A DNA stretch of 64,000 bases from Synaphobranchus kaupii (Eukaryota; Chordata; Actinopteri; Anguilliformes; Synaphobranchidae), in contig CM056377.1 of the NCBI GenBank assembly GCA_029718625.1, forward strand, positions 107,086,585-107,150,584, given 5' to 3'. Position numbers and translations under genes: made by a program. Positions 38,268 through 51,217 of this stretch are shown in pieces. How positions within the stretch are numbered: position 1 is the first letter of the stretch; every line of letters starts with the position of its first letter. The notes under the pieces are model-generated. The model was not told the DNA's origin. It did no database searches and worked only from the letters and a program-made list of their open reading frames with translations.

Positions 38268-40288
38268 CTGGGAAAGGAACACAGGTGATGGTTGAGATGG
38301 ACAGGGGGGTTGAGATGATCGCTCTGCAGTCTGGTAGGCACCATCACCGCTTTCCTCTCCCAGCTCTGAGCACTGTGCACTTCACCTCTGTCTGATCCCC
38401 CCAGAGACAGGCTGTCTGTTATTGCTGCGCTGTGCTGCTGCACTTCAAATTCCAGCCTTGTTTTGGTTTAAAAACAATACGCTCTTGGCGTCTTGAAAAT
38501 TCTACTTATTTTTCAAAATGTTCTTGGTTTGCATTCTTTCATGGTTAGATATCACAGACATATTAAATAGCAGGTTGTGAGATATACAGTATATTCTGTT
38601 GTTTAGCATTTACAAAGTACAAACAGAACGAGCGGCTTTATAACAACCAAGCAGAGGAAAGACTTAGCAAATTATGGATGCACGTGTTGGACTGTAAGCA
38701 TATTAGAAAGAATTGCTCCAGTGGAGGACTTTTCTAAAACAAAGGGTGGTGCCCTTTATTTAGTAATACGGTAAAGAACAGCTCCAAAAAAATATTACAC
38801 GAGAAAATATTTTTTGGGTTGTTGTTATTGTAAAATGAGTCAGTGAGCTGGAAGAGATTGTTTTTAGGCTGGAAGAAAAAGCACCATGGTGCATTAGAGC
38901 CTTTGTCTCGCTCTTATCTCTGTGGTCTTCCAGGGTAATCGCAGTCAGGATCTCTCTGATCACAAGGCATTCCTTCCCTTTGTCCCACAGGCCTGTTTTG
39001 ATAGTGTGGTTTAGTGTGAGGGGCCCGGGGCAGCTGCGCTGCTTCATGTGCCTCCAGTGAAAATGGCAACCTCGCCCTCCAGGTGCCCTTTGCTGGCAAG
39101 GGCCCACTGCCACCATACAGATGCCCCAGGTGGCATGCCCTCATGCCATGCTAACAGCAGAGGGTGAATCGTTCATGACTGAACCAACCCTCAGCCGCAA
39201 AAGTGCTTTTAGGTGGGGCACTCTGCTGCGAGTGGTAGTCTAACATTCATATAATTCAGCCGCTCCAATAGATTTCAGAAGCAGGTGCTGTAGCCATTGA
39301 GAGGAAAGGGGTGGAAGGGTAGGGGAAGGCTTCTTTGAGTTGACCCTCACCCAAAAGACATCTTAAACGTGCCCTGGGATAAAGGGTGTTAGCTAATATC
39401 ACTGTTACTGATCTCTCAGCCTTACGGGGATTGTTATCAGCCACAACAGTGAGGCAGTCAGGTGTCTGCCCACATCACTCTCATCCTAATGGCAAGTGCT
39501 GGAACAGAGCGCTGTCACAGTCAATCTGACATCGAATGGCTGTTATCATTAGGACTGCATGATACTATATATAGCTAGGGAGATTTCCCCCCTAATCTAT
39601 CCCCTTTAGTCCATTTATCACTCTCCCTTCTTACATTTATGGTGCATTCTGGGAAACCCAACCAAGCATCAACAAATGTTTAATTAGCACTTTCCCCTCT
39701 CACTTACTGGTTTCTGGTGACTATTTATGATCGCCATAACTATCACATTGGGTCTCCACACAAAAAGGTCCTACAATGGCTGTCTCTGTCCTTCCCACAG
39801 CACTGAGTGACTGTCTGGTTGGGTCTCCAGCCATCGACATGAGATCATTGATGTCCATAACCACTCTGTTCTTCTTCCCAGACTAGGGTCAGACAGAGAA
39901 GTATCGGGGCGAGTATTCAGTGGCCGTTTTGAATTGGCCTTTGTCAGGGTCATCTGAAAAATACCCAGCAATGACAGTAAATAGGCTGAGAGAACAACTG
40001 GGCCACTTTATGAAGCTCTTGAAACTGCTGCACCTGGGGCCGAATGTGTGTGGGCAGGTTATTAATGAGGAACAGGTTCTTCAACCTCCTGTTTCTACTA
40101 TGCCGTTGACTTCACAGCAGGTGTGATATACAGCAAAATATATTTGTAAACCTGAAGTTGTATTTCTTAATGTTAAAACAATGCATTATTTATATTGTAA
40201 AAGGAGCAAGATAGTATTGTCTTATTTGCTATTAGTATTTTACACTGTAATTTTGAATGCTCATTTTCGAATGCTTTGACTTCTGCCA

Positions 40289-40445
40289 AAAAGATTATTA
40301 TTATTAGGGGCCCAAGCACCAGAGGAAATCCAGGTTATTACTGTCTTGCAGAAGGTGTATATTAAGTTAATTGTTCGGTCCATTCGGACCTCTATGGAAT
40401 CTACAAAATGACACCACCTAGTGTGTCTACTATTTATAGCACTTG
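40289..40445. mobile_element. Fragment of a TTATTAGGGG-type element
   Basis: ATTATTATTAGGGGCCCAAG resembles the left border of the 1.7-kb element at 52101 (TTATTAGGGGGACCGAGC), and the following sequence includes GTTCGGTCCATTCGGACC. Only the left end is recognisable. Confidence 0.4.
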
Positions 40446-40936
40446 TAAACAGCATGATATGCAGATGTTTTCAAACATCACCTCTTGTTTTCTTTTTTTA
40501 CTAAGGTTACATATTGATGTCTGAAAATTACATTTAAATGAAGAAATTACTGACAGTATTGTAAATTGACCCAGATACCTAAAAATTGTCTATACATGAC
40601 ATGTCATCCTTACCATGTTTGCCTACTTTTGGCAGGCACAAGGCTATATCATTATACACACCTTTTTATGACCAGTTATCTGAAGGGAATAACAGCATTG
40701 CAGCACCGTTTTTACTACCTCCAAACCACAGCTTTCCAGCTATGATGTAAAAGGTCCAGATTGCCAGCCGTAATTATGACCTAGCAATAGCACTGGAACA
40801 CAACTTTCAACAACCTGAAAAACTTTATTGTAAGTTATTTTTTGACCTAAAAGTGTTTTGTTGTCTCTCAAATTGTCCCAGATCTGGTAAAAAAAATATT
40901 GTGCCACAAGCCAATGAAAATGCATTTCTTCAGGGG

Positions 40937-41094
40937 CCTGTTCCAGAAAGCAGGATTGCGGAGTTAGCTGGATAACTGCACTCAGTAAAACTTGGAACAC
41001 TCCCAACTCTGGACTGGACTGTAAAAAGAGCCATTCTGGGGTTTACTTAGTGCAGTTATCCAGCTAACTCAGTAATCCAGCTTTCTGGAAACAG
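40937..41094. mobile_element. Foldback MITE with about 53-bp inverted arms
   Basis: The left arm (CCTGTTCCAGAAAGC... GTTAGCTGGATAACTGCACT) is repeated inverted at the right (AGTGCAGTTATCCAGCTAAC... GCTTTCTGGAAACAG), separated by about 50 bp. The 158-bp unit has no coding capacity and would fold into a long hairpin. The superfamily is not assigned. Confidence 0.8.
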
Positions 41095-42359
41095 TTTTGA
41101 AAAAATAAATTCCTTTCATTCACTGTGAGTTTCATTTAAATCAGATTTTGTATACACGTGATTGTGTACACCAACCATTGGATTGTGCAATGGAATCAGA
41201 TGTCAGGTGTCTCTGATATGCCAATCATGCAGTGATTTTAATATGCAGAGCTTGACACATTTATACAAGCCTTTGGGTCCCCACAATATATCTGGCATTA
41301 TATATTCAACTCATCACATGTATGATGTCAGTCATGACTGCTGGCAGAAATTTTATTCTTGGACTTCAGGTTTCTGCTGTTAATAAAAATTAAAATAACA
41401 GTAAGAGTAATAATAATAATAATAATTGTCATCATTATCATCATCGTTTTTATAATTTTTTTACATTCAAAATTGTGTTTTTTCTATGCAAAAAAGGAAT
41501 AAAAACATAAATACTGTACTCCAAGCATGCCATGTATAGTAAACACATGCCTGTGATGACTTGATGTGTTTGAGCAAATCATTGTGGTCTGTCGCCTGTG
41601 GTTTCTGTACTTGCTGTCATGGCCTGGCATGCTATCTGATCTAGTCTCACAAAAACAAAAGTGAGAATAACCTCTTCATGTGTGTTAGAACTCTAGACTA
41701 AATATTCCTCCCAACTCTGCAAAAACAAGGTGCGTGAGTCAAAGGGAAGGACAAGTGGAAGCAAAGCACGGGCCTTAGGCAGATACTTCCATAAGAGGCA
41801 ATAAAGCCGTGCTGGAAACTGAGGACTTTTATTCTTCACCTCTCTTCTAGACCCACGATTGCCGGGGGCTCAGGGTCTCAGTTTTACCAGGTGACCAGAA
41901 GAACAGGTCAGCAAGGGCCATAGCACTGAGGGCAAAGTGAGACAACATGCCATGTAATGCTATCATAGCTGTATGTAAAAATCAATACTTCATACAAAAT
42001 TTCAGCCTTTAGTCTTATGTCACCGAAGGGGAAAACGGGCCACTTTAGGCAGACAGAGGCACTCTGTTCAGGGCGTGCTTTGGCCAAGCTGAGACTCTCA
42101 CCCTTTTGTCTTTCCGTCAGCCGTATAACACAGCCAAAGGGAGAGCTAAGCAGCAGTGATAAATCCTCCAGCCTGGGCCTGAATAATGCAGAAAGGAGCA
42201 TCTGGGTGAGTGGTTACCCACAGCGAGCAGAGCCACGAGTGAGGCCGAGGCAGAACTGTGGGCTACAGGGAGAAATGACTCCACATCACTATTGTGGTTC
42301 CGCTACTGTTTGCGGCCACAAAAGGCGTGTCCACCTTTGGGAGATAGAACGCCGATCCA

Positions 42360-42663
42360 GAGGTGCGTTCAAATTCAGCGAACAAGGCGAACGTTTGCAA
42401 ACTATTTCAAACTTTTTTCCGTTAGCTTCGTGTTCGCCGCAAACGTTTGCAAACGTAAGCGAACGGTCTGAAAGGGTAGTTTGTGGCGAACAAAAAAGGA
42501 CGCTGGACTGAGGGAAATGTGTTCCCATGGAGATTTCAATTGAAGATACCGGCGATACGAACAATTTGGAACGTTCTTAAAAAAGGCGTTCAAATTTAAC
42601 CGTTCGAAGAAAGCATGTTTGCCACGCACGTTCGGCTCTGTTCGCTGAATTTGAACGCACCTC
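42360..42663. mobile_element. Foldback MITE with GAGGTGCGTTCAAATTC ends
   Basis: The left end GAGGTGCGTTCAAATTCAGC and the inverted right end match for at least 24 bp. The interior is dense in GTTCG/CGAAC and GCAAACGTTTGC palindromes. It is about 304 bp long and non-coding. No clear target duplication was seen. Confidence 0.8.
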
Positions 42664-43209
42664 GGCTCTGACACAGATGGTTCTCCTAATGTGCAGCGGA
42701 ATGCATGATGCTTCTAATGTGCATTTGATCAGAACGGGAAAGGAGAAAAGTCATAAAAGTCACACTTCTGTCTGGAAAAGCAAATAGAAAAGATTTAAGA
42801 CGCATAATATATTCCAATGGTCGATCCTGCAGGGATTTCCACTTGGAAAAATATAATGCTGGGTGTTTTTTTCCGCTCCCTGGATCATCTAACATTTAAA
42901 AAATGTCGGGATTTCAGACTACATTCCATGGAGTAATTTTATTAGTGCACTTAAAAAGTTGAAATTTTCCAATTAAAATTGCCTGAACATGCTAAATTAA
43001 TTTTCACCAATGGGTCCAATAAAGATTTGTTTGTTTATTTGGTTTAGTTTTAAAGGGCTTATTCTGAGACGGCACATGGTAAATGTCCCTTCCAAGCATA
43101 ATTTGGACTTTATATGCATTCATTTATGAATGTACCTGCTGTGCCTTAGACATCTGGTAGGCTGACCTGTACTGTCTGTAAAGTTAATCAGGTTGAAAAA
43201 TGCTCGTAC

Positions 43210-43299
43210 CTCCACTCCGTCATATTCATCATCGAACAGCACAGAGTACTCAGGGAGACCCAGCTGAATGAGCCACTTGGAGATGGCCAGGTGCTTCAT
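43210..43299 (-). CDS. bcar3: bcar3 first coding exon of a SAM-containing isoform
   Basis: ATG at 43299 in good context (CACCATGA, A at -3) opens 30 codons, MKHLAISKWLIQLGLPEY then SVLFDDEYDGVE, ending in phase 0 at donor GAG/GTACGA. An in-frame TGA lies ten codons upstream in genomic sequence. WLxxLGLPEY...F followed by DLLxLTExDL from the next exon is a classical SAM signature. Joined with the downstream exons it gives SAM at residues about 5-63, then Met72/73 (the canonical start), the Ser/Pro-rich region and the SH2 start at about residue 231. The protein would be about 72 residues longer than canonical BCAR3. A separate SAM gene is the alternative, but exact phase continuity makes it less likely. 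Confidence 0.85.
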
Positions 43300-43381
43300 G
43301 GTGCCAACGCCACTACCCCTCCTGGAACCTCAGCCCTCTGGAGAGAGGCTCCCGGTGAAGATTGCAGTTTGTAGCTGAAAT
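43300..43381 (-). other. bcar3: Probable 5' UTR part of the SAM start exon
   Basis: A pyrimidine-rich acceptor GCTTTTCCTTCAG ends at 43382 on the minus strand, which would give about 82 nt of 5' UTR before the ATG at 43299. A second CAG lies 7 nt further in. A further upstream non-coding exon would then be required. Confidence 0.35.
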
Positions 43382-45660
43382 CTGAAGGAAAAGCATGGCA
43401 CAAAATGGCATCTTCAAAAAACTTGAGGCAGTAAGGGGAGTGCGGAGCAGTAAGGCCAATCCCGATGTGTTCATTTGTTCCACAGATCCCAGTGGCAGTC
43501 AGTCTTTGGAGACTGTTTTTTTCTACAGGGATCAGAAAGTAGTTCATGGATGATTTACACTTGAGTCACATAAAATATATCCTCAGCTTGAGTTAATTAC
43601 TCTTATTGTGACATCTGTGGAACTTCAATTGTAGTGAAAAACTATTTCACTCAGGCTATTGGGCAATTTATCACGAGTACAGTTTTTACACACACCTTTG
43701 CCCTTCCCAAATCATCAAACTGTCAGCTCATAGTTTTCCTTTAGAGGTGATATAAAACACGTTGCTGCCACGTGCAGTCTTCCTAAAGGGCAGATCAATA
43801 CAGTGATGTAGTAGCCTCCTTTAGCCTTTTGCTTAATATAAGAAATGGATATAGGGCTGGAAATTTTCAAATGCCACATCCCAAATGTACCACCGATCAT
43901 GCCCAGGGAGCCTAAGCAATGCAATGCTGTATTATGACATGGAACTCCAACACAAACGTTTGAAATGGGTCTTTATGGATGCGCACACAGACATTACTTC
44001 GGCTCTGTCAGATAGAGAACGCTGCCTGTCATCACCTGTCCGACAGAAGTGATTTGTAAAGCGTTCATTCCTCTGCAACAGGGTCAGGACCACAGTACAC
44101 AATGGGGGCAGAGTGCAATGACTGCCCTCCAGACCTGAACCAACATCTTTATATTATTTTCAGATGGCACATATTTTTGGTCCAGTTACAGGAGATGGAT
44201 CTCTACTTTTCTGTACAATTGTTTTCAGACTAGATTTCAGGCTTTTCAACTTTTATACTTTTAAAGTCAAAAGACAGTCTGTTTAGCCTCTATATTCATT
44301 TTAATTTGTGATCTAGTCCACTGCATTGGGGCTTTGTCAACTCACAACAATTATCTATTTGGACACACCTATCTTTGTGGGTGTCAAAGATGTTCACCTC
44401 TTAATTCACCTTTGGCATAAGACATAATGTTAATGAAAATGATGAACTAAAAAAGACAAAAGAACCAATGTTTCCCATTTGGTGCAGCAATATTCAGTGA
44501 ATTGTATCACCAGAAGATGAGCAGCAATGTTGTGCCCCTTGGCATAGCAACGGCCCCAGTGTGAAAAGATGAACCACAGAGTTCAGAGGTTGTGAGTCTC
44601 TGTGCGGGTACATCGCACAGCTAGGCTAAAAACCGGTCATGAAGTGCGCTGATCTTCAGCTAGTCTCCCTGCTTTTGGTCTGTTTGGTCTCAGATTATTC
44701 TTGCAGTCCTAAGAGTAATGTCCTAAGAGTGTTGTCCCGTGGATGGGTGCCTGGCCTAAATTCATTAGAGCGTTCCTCATTTTCTTAATGCAAACATCTG
44801 CCAGTGCGCTTCCACAGAGGAGCTCACCCCCTTGCTGCAATAACATCTAATACATTCCCAAACAATGGCCCGTAAAAGCGGCGCTGTAGGTGCTAAAAAC
44901 GTTGGGCTATAAAGCCTGAAGGCAACAATGTGGCTGTAAAGTCTTAGCTGCATGGATGCACCAGCTGCGTTAGCAGTGTGTAAAAGCGCTCCTGGAGTGC
45001 AGCAATCAGGGCAGCGCTATAAAGCCAATGGGGTAAAAAAGTCATTGCCGTTGCACGTAATGCTTCACCCATTACATTTTTCGACATTGCGCTGCCTTTA
45101 CACGCCCTCTCATGTAGGTGGGCTCTTCCTCCTTTTGTATGCTCCAGAGACCCCCCGCCCCACCACACACAAACACACACACACCCCATCTGGATCACAG
45201 GAAGTACTGCAATGCTCTGCATACTCTCATCATTGGCACTTACGGTTACGGTCGTTATTGTTATTGGTTTTACCCACTTAAACAGTTTGTACAGATTTCA
45301 CTCCAAAAGGAGAAGAAATCATCCTATTTCACACAGACAGTTCATATGGAGTAGGTGTACTTGTGCACATTACAGACACCACCGTAGAACTTACAAATCC
45401 AAAATAAGAGTATTATACAGTCCAATGAGTGGCATCTCACCTGTGCCCAATTCACTATGACTGACTGACCCCTTTCAATGGGAATGTCAACTGAAAAAGG
45501 CTCGTTCATGTTAACGGGCCTCTGAGCCAACGTTCCTGCACTGCGCAATGAATCCAAAAATATGCAATAATCCAATTTCACTGAGAGCTGCTGGATTCAC
45601 GGATCCAGCCACACCTGCATGACCAGGACCTCGCTCCTGCCTCAATTTCATTAAGAACAA
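43382..45660. other. Upstream DNA, no genes seen
   Basis: AT-rich sequence without recognisable exons or transposons. Confidence 0.5.
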
Positions 45661-45715
45661 ACTCCAGTGATGTCACATGGGCTCCTACAGTCCCTTTCAC
45701 AGACCCAATCATGAC

Positions 45716-45896
<181 letters not shown>

Positions 45897-45899
45897 AAA

Positions 45900-47110
45900 G
45901 TGGAAATTGAAGCAAGGACAGCCTGGTTGAGTTCATTATCATTGATCATGTGGCACTGACCGCAACCCTGGACTTCATATTTGATATGACTATAATTTCT
46001 CCTCAAGACCACAATTTACTCTGTGTGGTGGGTGGAGCTCCACAATATGTCCTCTAGCACTGGTCATCTGTTATGCTGCCATGTCTGGGCATAGAGAACT
46101 GTGGAAGATAAGCAAAGACAAGTTGTGACGGGTGAAAGAATTCTTCAAACAAATGTGAAATGCTGTTAATGTTTCATCTTACAAACCTAAGGGAGGTACT
46201 GGATATATTTCAAACTTTTTTGAAAAAAAAAAAATCAGCTGAAGGCAAAAATGGCTAATTAGTCCAATCAAAAGAACTCAAGGAAAGGTTCAAATATCAG
46301 TTTAAAATTTCAGGGTGGATGTGCAGTGCACTGCTATTCCTTTTGGCACAATAAAGCCTTCTTCAGGATATAATGCTGTACAATGTTTATACAGAGAATA
46401 TAGCAGAGCTAAATTCAGTTATCAACAGCTGTAAGCAACATCACAGCTCATTGACTGCAATATTATATGCAGTGCAATAAACAGCAAATCTTAAAAAAAA
46501 CAACTCGCCTCATAATGTTGAACTACGTAATTAAACATAAAAGAATCAGCTAGATATTACAGCCTATATATTCCTGAAGAAAGACAGAGGGAAAAACATG
46601 CTGACGATCATCAACAATGAAGATATAAAAATATATAAAAGGAGAGAATCTCCATATCGAATTCTGGGAACACTTCTGAACAGTCGTGGGTCCAGAACGT
46701 TTCTTTTTGAAGAAGGTACGTATTTTAATCTATGTGCATATCTAGGGGTAGCCACACGCTACCTGTTATTACCAACGGTAATAGCACATTTATTTTCTGC
46801 AATTATAAATTTAAATTTTCTACTTGTCCTGCCAACATAAAACGATCCACAAGGAGTCAGGACACCCCAAACAGTTTACAACATGGGAAGAGTTATTATT
46901 AATAAAATGACTCATTTAACTCCTCCCTATAAAAACAATTAGTATTTCCAAGCGGTTGAATCCAAGTTGTCTTTTAAGTGCCAGGCACATAAAGATGAAC
47001 CAATTAATTCTTAATGGCTGCAGCACATCTACAGTGTGATCTTCTGCAAATATCTCTCAGAGTACTGGACCCCTTTTAATGATTTCTCAATTCAGCAGAT
47101 TATAATATAT
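45900..47110. other. Upstream DNA, no genes seen
   Basis: AT-rich sequence with no recognisable coding or RNA gene. Confidence 0.5.
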
Positions 47111-47117
47111 ATACAGT

Positions 47118-47270
47118 GCCCTCCACAATTATTGGCACCCCTGGTAAAGATGAGAAAAAAAGGGCTATAAAAAATTCACCTTTTGGTGAATTAGCTTAAT
47201 GTCACACTGAACAAATGAGAAAAATCCAACTTTTAATTGAAGTAAATTTATTCTGAGAAAAAATATATAT
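47118..47270 (+). mobile_element. Tc1/mariner-like transposon end
   Basis: CAGTGCCCTCCACAATTATT followed by GGCACCCCTGGTAAAGATGAG is a typical terminal sequence of fish Tc1-like elements, and it abuts a TATATATA run as expected for TA target-site use. No transposase frame or opposite end was found nearby, so it is a remnant. Confidence 0.7.
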
Positions 47271-48290
47271 AATATATATAGTTTTTTTAATAGGTACTCC
47301 CTAATATAATTAGTGAGAACCATTATGGGGATTAATATGTAAAAAAAAAAAAAGAACTGCTGCTCCAATGAAAACAGACTGATGGTTGCTGCACACCTAC
47401 GGATGGCACAAACAATTAAACAGATTCAAGCAAAGATAAAGCTATGGATGTTCTGGACAGGACAGGAGCACAAATTGTTTAACTGTTGGGAGCCAACACT
47501 CCCCCATAGTCCTGTGCTGCCTTCTGCATCCTGTTTAGGCCAATACAGCAGGCTGCTTCCTGCTCCTAAGATGTGGCTCCAGAGATGTGAGGCAGTTGAG
47601 ACCACCACAAAGGAGCCAGGGATTTCATTTTCTGCAATAGATCATTATGACGGTCAAGAACTTTTTGCTCCAATAATTACCTTATCATTCACGTTGAAAT
47701 CCAGTGAAACATACTAGCCATACTCTACTGGCTGTAATAAGAAAGTAAGGGAATTCTTAAATGGGCCTTGACTTATTTTAATGGGCTCCTATTTTTCTTG
47801 TCAAGAGGGGCCTTATTCATATTTATATTTTTATTTATTGCTAGTTCCATTATTTGCAGTGATGTCAACAGAATCGACTACATCTGTTATATAATTCCTG
47901 TTCCCTAGTGTTAAAACCACATTGAGGTTACATATGCAAATCCCCTAAAACACGGTTCCCAGACGGTTCCAAGTGTAATTGGAATTGATGTTGCCCCCCT
48001 CTGCAGTGGTATAGAGTGTGGGAACACCACTGCGTGACAGCCAGCAGTGCTACTAGCCTGATTATGCGCTGCACTGACTTTTAGTCCTACAGCCTTACAA
48101 TCTTATTAGGGCCCTTCTTTTCTGAGTGGAGCCCTTAGTAGCAACTGCGGCAATCCAGCAACAAAACAGATACACAAAATCAACCCCCAATATGCAAAAC
48201 TGTGCATATAGAACACATCTTCATTAAACATCTTCTCAGAACACATTGGTATGGGCACAAACTGCAAATCTAGTCACTTTACCCTGGATC

Positions 48291-48420
48291 AGGGATTTCA
48301 AACATCTGTCCTGGTGAGCCACAGTGTCTACAGGTTTTTGTCGTTTCATTTTAATCAGGCCTTGGGAAAAAAAGGTTTCTCTTAAGCCAATTAATGACTT
48401 AAATTAAGTAGTAAAACACA
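48291..48420. repeat. Possible interspersed repeat half
   Basis: TGTCCTGGTGAGCCACAGTG followed by TCTACAGGTTTTTG resembles a common fish dispersed repeat. No inverted partner was identified. Confidence 0.3.
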
Positions 48421-48731
48421 CAACAAGTCAGCAGACACTTTGGAATTTGCAATCCCAACCCAAGATGAGGCAAACATAAATCTGCATAGCCTTTACAACT
48501 CGGACCCAACGTATTGCACAACATGTCACAAAAGCTTTACTGCTTTGCACCTCGGAGGGCTTGGAGGAGTTCATTTCATGGCTTCTCTGGGCCCAGGCAA
48601 CGGTGACATCACTCCAAACTCATCAGCGCCTGCTCTAAATTCAGGAGGTCCACAGGGCAGGCACTCATTCAGCATGTTGATAAGCGGTACCAAGCAGAGA
48701 AGTAGCAGGGATCTGCTGATTCATAACACAC

Positions 48732-49400
48732 AGTGGGCCTCATTCATGAAACGTGAGCAGAACTAATTTGTGCGTAAATCGCTCGTATTAGAAATTTTGT
48801 TCATATTTTGGCATTCATCAAAGTTTTTGTATCTGAGATTTCTTACGTACAAACTTTACACCTGCCTCAGGACCACACGTTTGTAAATTTAAAATGCTGC
48901 TAAATGTAGCTTCTGAATGTCAATTAGAATATGAATTTATTTCTATTTTCTGTTAAGTTCACAAGACTAAATGTAGCCTTAAAACACTTTAGTGTTTATT
49001 AAACAATTTAATAGGCCCCATAATGTAATGAGTGCTCCCAGTGCTATTTTTCTAAATTGATAAAAGATTTTAATGCTATATGTTAAATATGCTAATTAAA
49101 ACACACATTTAATTTAAATTTGCTTTGAAGTGGCTTACAGTGTACATTCTGTTCCCCTATAGGATGCAAAGCCTTATCGGTGCCATAGACTGCACACACT
49201 CGTATCAAGGCTCCATCCGATGATGTGTTTGTGTATATGAATAGAAAGGGCTATCACTCCATCAATGTGCAGCTCAAAAGAATGAGTGTTGCTCAACATC
49301 TTAGCCTGGCGGGACCCACGGACAGCTTCATTCCGCGAGGTATTTCAGTTGGCACTCGTTTGGAGAAAGGTGCTGTGAGAGACTGCTGGCTTATTGGTAA
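48732..49400 (+). mobile_element. PIF/Harbinger element remnant
   Basis: GGGCCTCATTCATGAAAC at the left resembles the terminal inverted repeats of fish Harbinger elements, and a HARBI1-like transposase fossil follows about 430 bp downstream on the same strand. No inverted right end was found up to about 50 kb, so the element is truncated or deleted on that side. Confidence 0.65.
49164..49398 (+). pseudogene. HARBI1-like (Harbinger) transposase fossil
   Basis: The translation shows LIGAIDCTH in one frame, then RIKAPSDDVFVYMNRKGYHS, INVQL, AGPTDSFI and SVGTRLEKGAVRDCWLIG in another: conserved blocks of the PIF/Harbinger DDE transposase. GAIDCTH carries the first catalytic Asp. A 2-bp shortage in the CACACA run at 49193-49199 explains the frame change, and the blocks between INVQL and DSFI are shortened compared with the family. 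Only part of the catalytic core survives, so it cannot encode an active enzyme. Confidence 0.85.
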
Positions 49401-51200
49401 GAATATTAATATTAATTTGATTAATATATTAATCAAATTACTTGGTCTTTGGCCACCTCCTGTAGCTGTGGTGCTTTTGTGCACAGCAATGGATTTATTT
49501 GCCTCCAATTTAATGTCGATCCATTTTTTTTTTACTATACTTTAACAGTTTGTGTGATGGGTGAGCCTGCATTGTACATAGCAAAAAAAATATTTTACTG
49601 AACATCTGCTAATAAAACTTTCATTTCAGTGTTGGAATAAATCTTTCTTTTCTGGGCCATTTTGAATTTGTATGCAGCGGTAAATTATATTTGCTTCCGT
49701 ATATAGCAATTAATGGCCGGTGGATTTATGCTAATCGCAAAATAATGTGCACGTGCCTGTCATTTACGTTAAATCACTAAGAGAGGAAGCACGGCCCTCC
49801 TCAATATGTCAACACATCTGAATATAGATAAAGAATGCTGCATAACAAAGGCTAATTAAAGATGCCTGACTGACCTGGTCACCATTCCCCCTGTGGTCAA
49901 ATTGTGGTACGAACGTTCTAAAGGACACCACTCTGCTGTATATTATGCTGAGAAGCAGCACAGCTAGTGCACTGCATTCTGAAACACACAGGAGATTTTG
50001 GGGGTCAATGGGCACAATCTCTGAGCCGAGTTTCCTATGTATTTTTGGAAAGCCATTTGGAACTCATTATTTGTAAGAGCAACCTTGTGCCAGATTGAAA
50101 AGCATTAAATTGTGGAAAAACAGAGGATTTTAAATGGTCTTATAACATAGGCAGTTTAGGCACTAGTATAACTTCACTGAGTGTGGTATTGCCAAAGAGA
50201 GGAGGGATGAAACTGACTAGTGTGTAAAAGACAGTTGATGCATCATTGCACTTTTTTTAGTCCTCATTTACCATAACAAGAGAGAGCAGCTATGCAGGCT
50301 GCTGCAATAAAATAATGTTGTGTTAAGCTAGTTTTGGGAGGCTGGCACTTGTATTTTTGACCACTGTTTATCCCTGCTTTTCCTTTCATTCCCACTTTGG
50401 AATGCCCAATGAAGCATTTGTCATCACTGCAAAATCCAAACAAGCATGTGTGCAGCCAGATTCACAACCCAGCATATTAAACCCTCGGTCCCTGGGTGAC
50501 GCTACAGCCAATTATGTGGCGATATGCAGAGCTACTGGCCACAGTCGGGGACAGTCAGTCATAATTATATATCAGGCCATGAGGAGTCTGTTAAACTCAG
50601 TTTTGAGAGCAGAATGAACCTCTTCCATGTCTAGTGATGCCAGTTTCACAATGAAAGGCCGTTACCTTCATACATATCCAGTGAAGTTGAGAGGGAGTAC
50701 TTCTAAGGACACATTAGGAACTTCACTGCTATACCCACCCTAAACCTCCAGCTGCCAGCTGAATTGAGCTATAGGGCAGCACAGGGGGATTCAACTACAA
50801 AGACATCATGTAGGCCTACAGTGTACAGAGACAAAAGGACTGCAATTTAATAGGAGCACAGCTTTACATTTCCAAATCACATTACATTTCACTGTAGTCA
50901 GTTCTCAATCGCATCTTTATAGTCAATGTTTATCTGTGAACAGATAACGTGCATTCCCCAAGTTTAAAATATGGCATAAACATCAAACACAAATATCACG
51001 GTGTCTTAAAATTAAACAGTGTAAACCATGAAACATCAGCCCCAATATTATCCTTCATTTCTTTCTAGAAGAAATGACCCCAAGACTATTCATAAGTCAA
51101 AAGTAAGGATTTCAGTAGGCTACACAATATGTCATAAACAGTTAAGGATACCTCAGAACTAAGATTTATCAGCCACAAACATGATTGTGTGATTTATATA
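49400..51200. other. Upstream DNA, no genes seen
   Basis: AT-rich sequence; the near-palindrome around 49405-49440 (TTAATTTGATTAATATATTAATCAAATTA-type) is the only local structure noted. No exon was recognised. Confidence 0.5.
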
Positions 51201-51217
51201 TGACCATCAATTTACAC

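Larger units (their letters stand above)
38268..43209 (-). other. bcar3: Intron between the two SAM exons
   Basis: The intron runs from donor GTACGA to acceptor CCCAG. It holds the three repeats listed separately, a TAA microsatellite at 41408-41426 and no recognisable gene. Confidence 0.7.

Noticed and set aside
38153..43299. SAM exons as a separate minus-strand gene unrelated to bcar3
   Set aside because: The exact phase match into the canonical bcar3 exon, the same strand and the absence of any other downstream exon make a bcar3 isoform the simpler reading, though transcripts are needed to be certain.
48440..48766. 108-codon plus-strand ORF
   Set aside because: No homology; it overlaps the left end of the Harbinger remnant.
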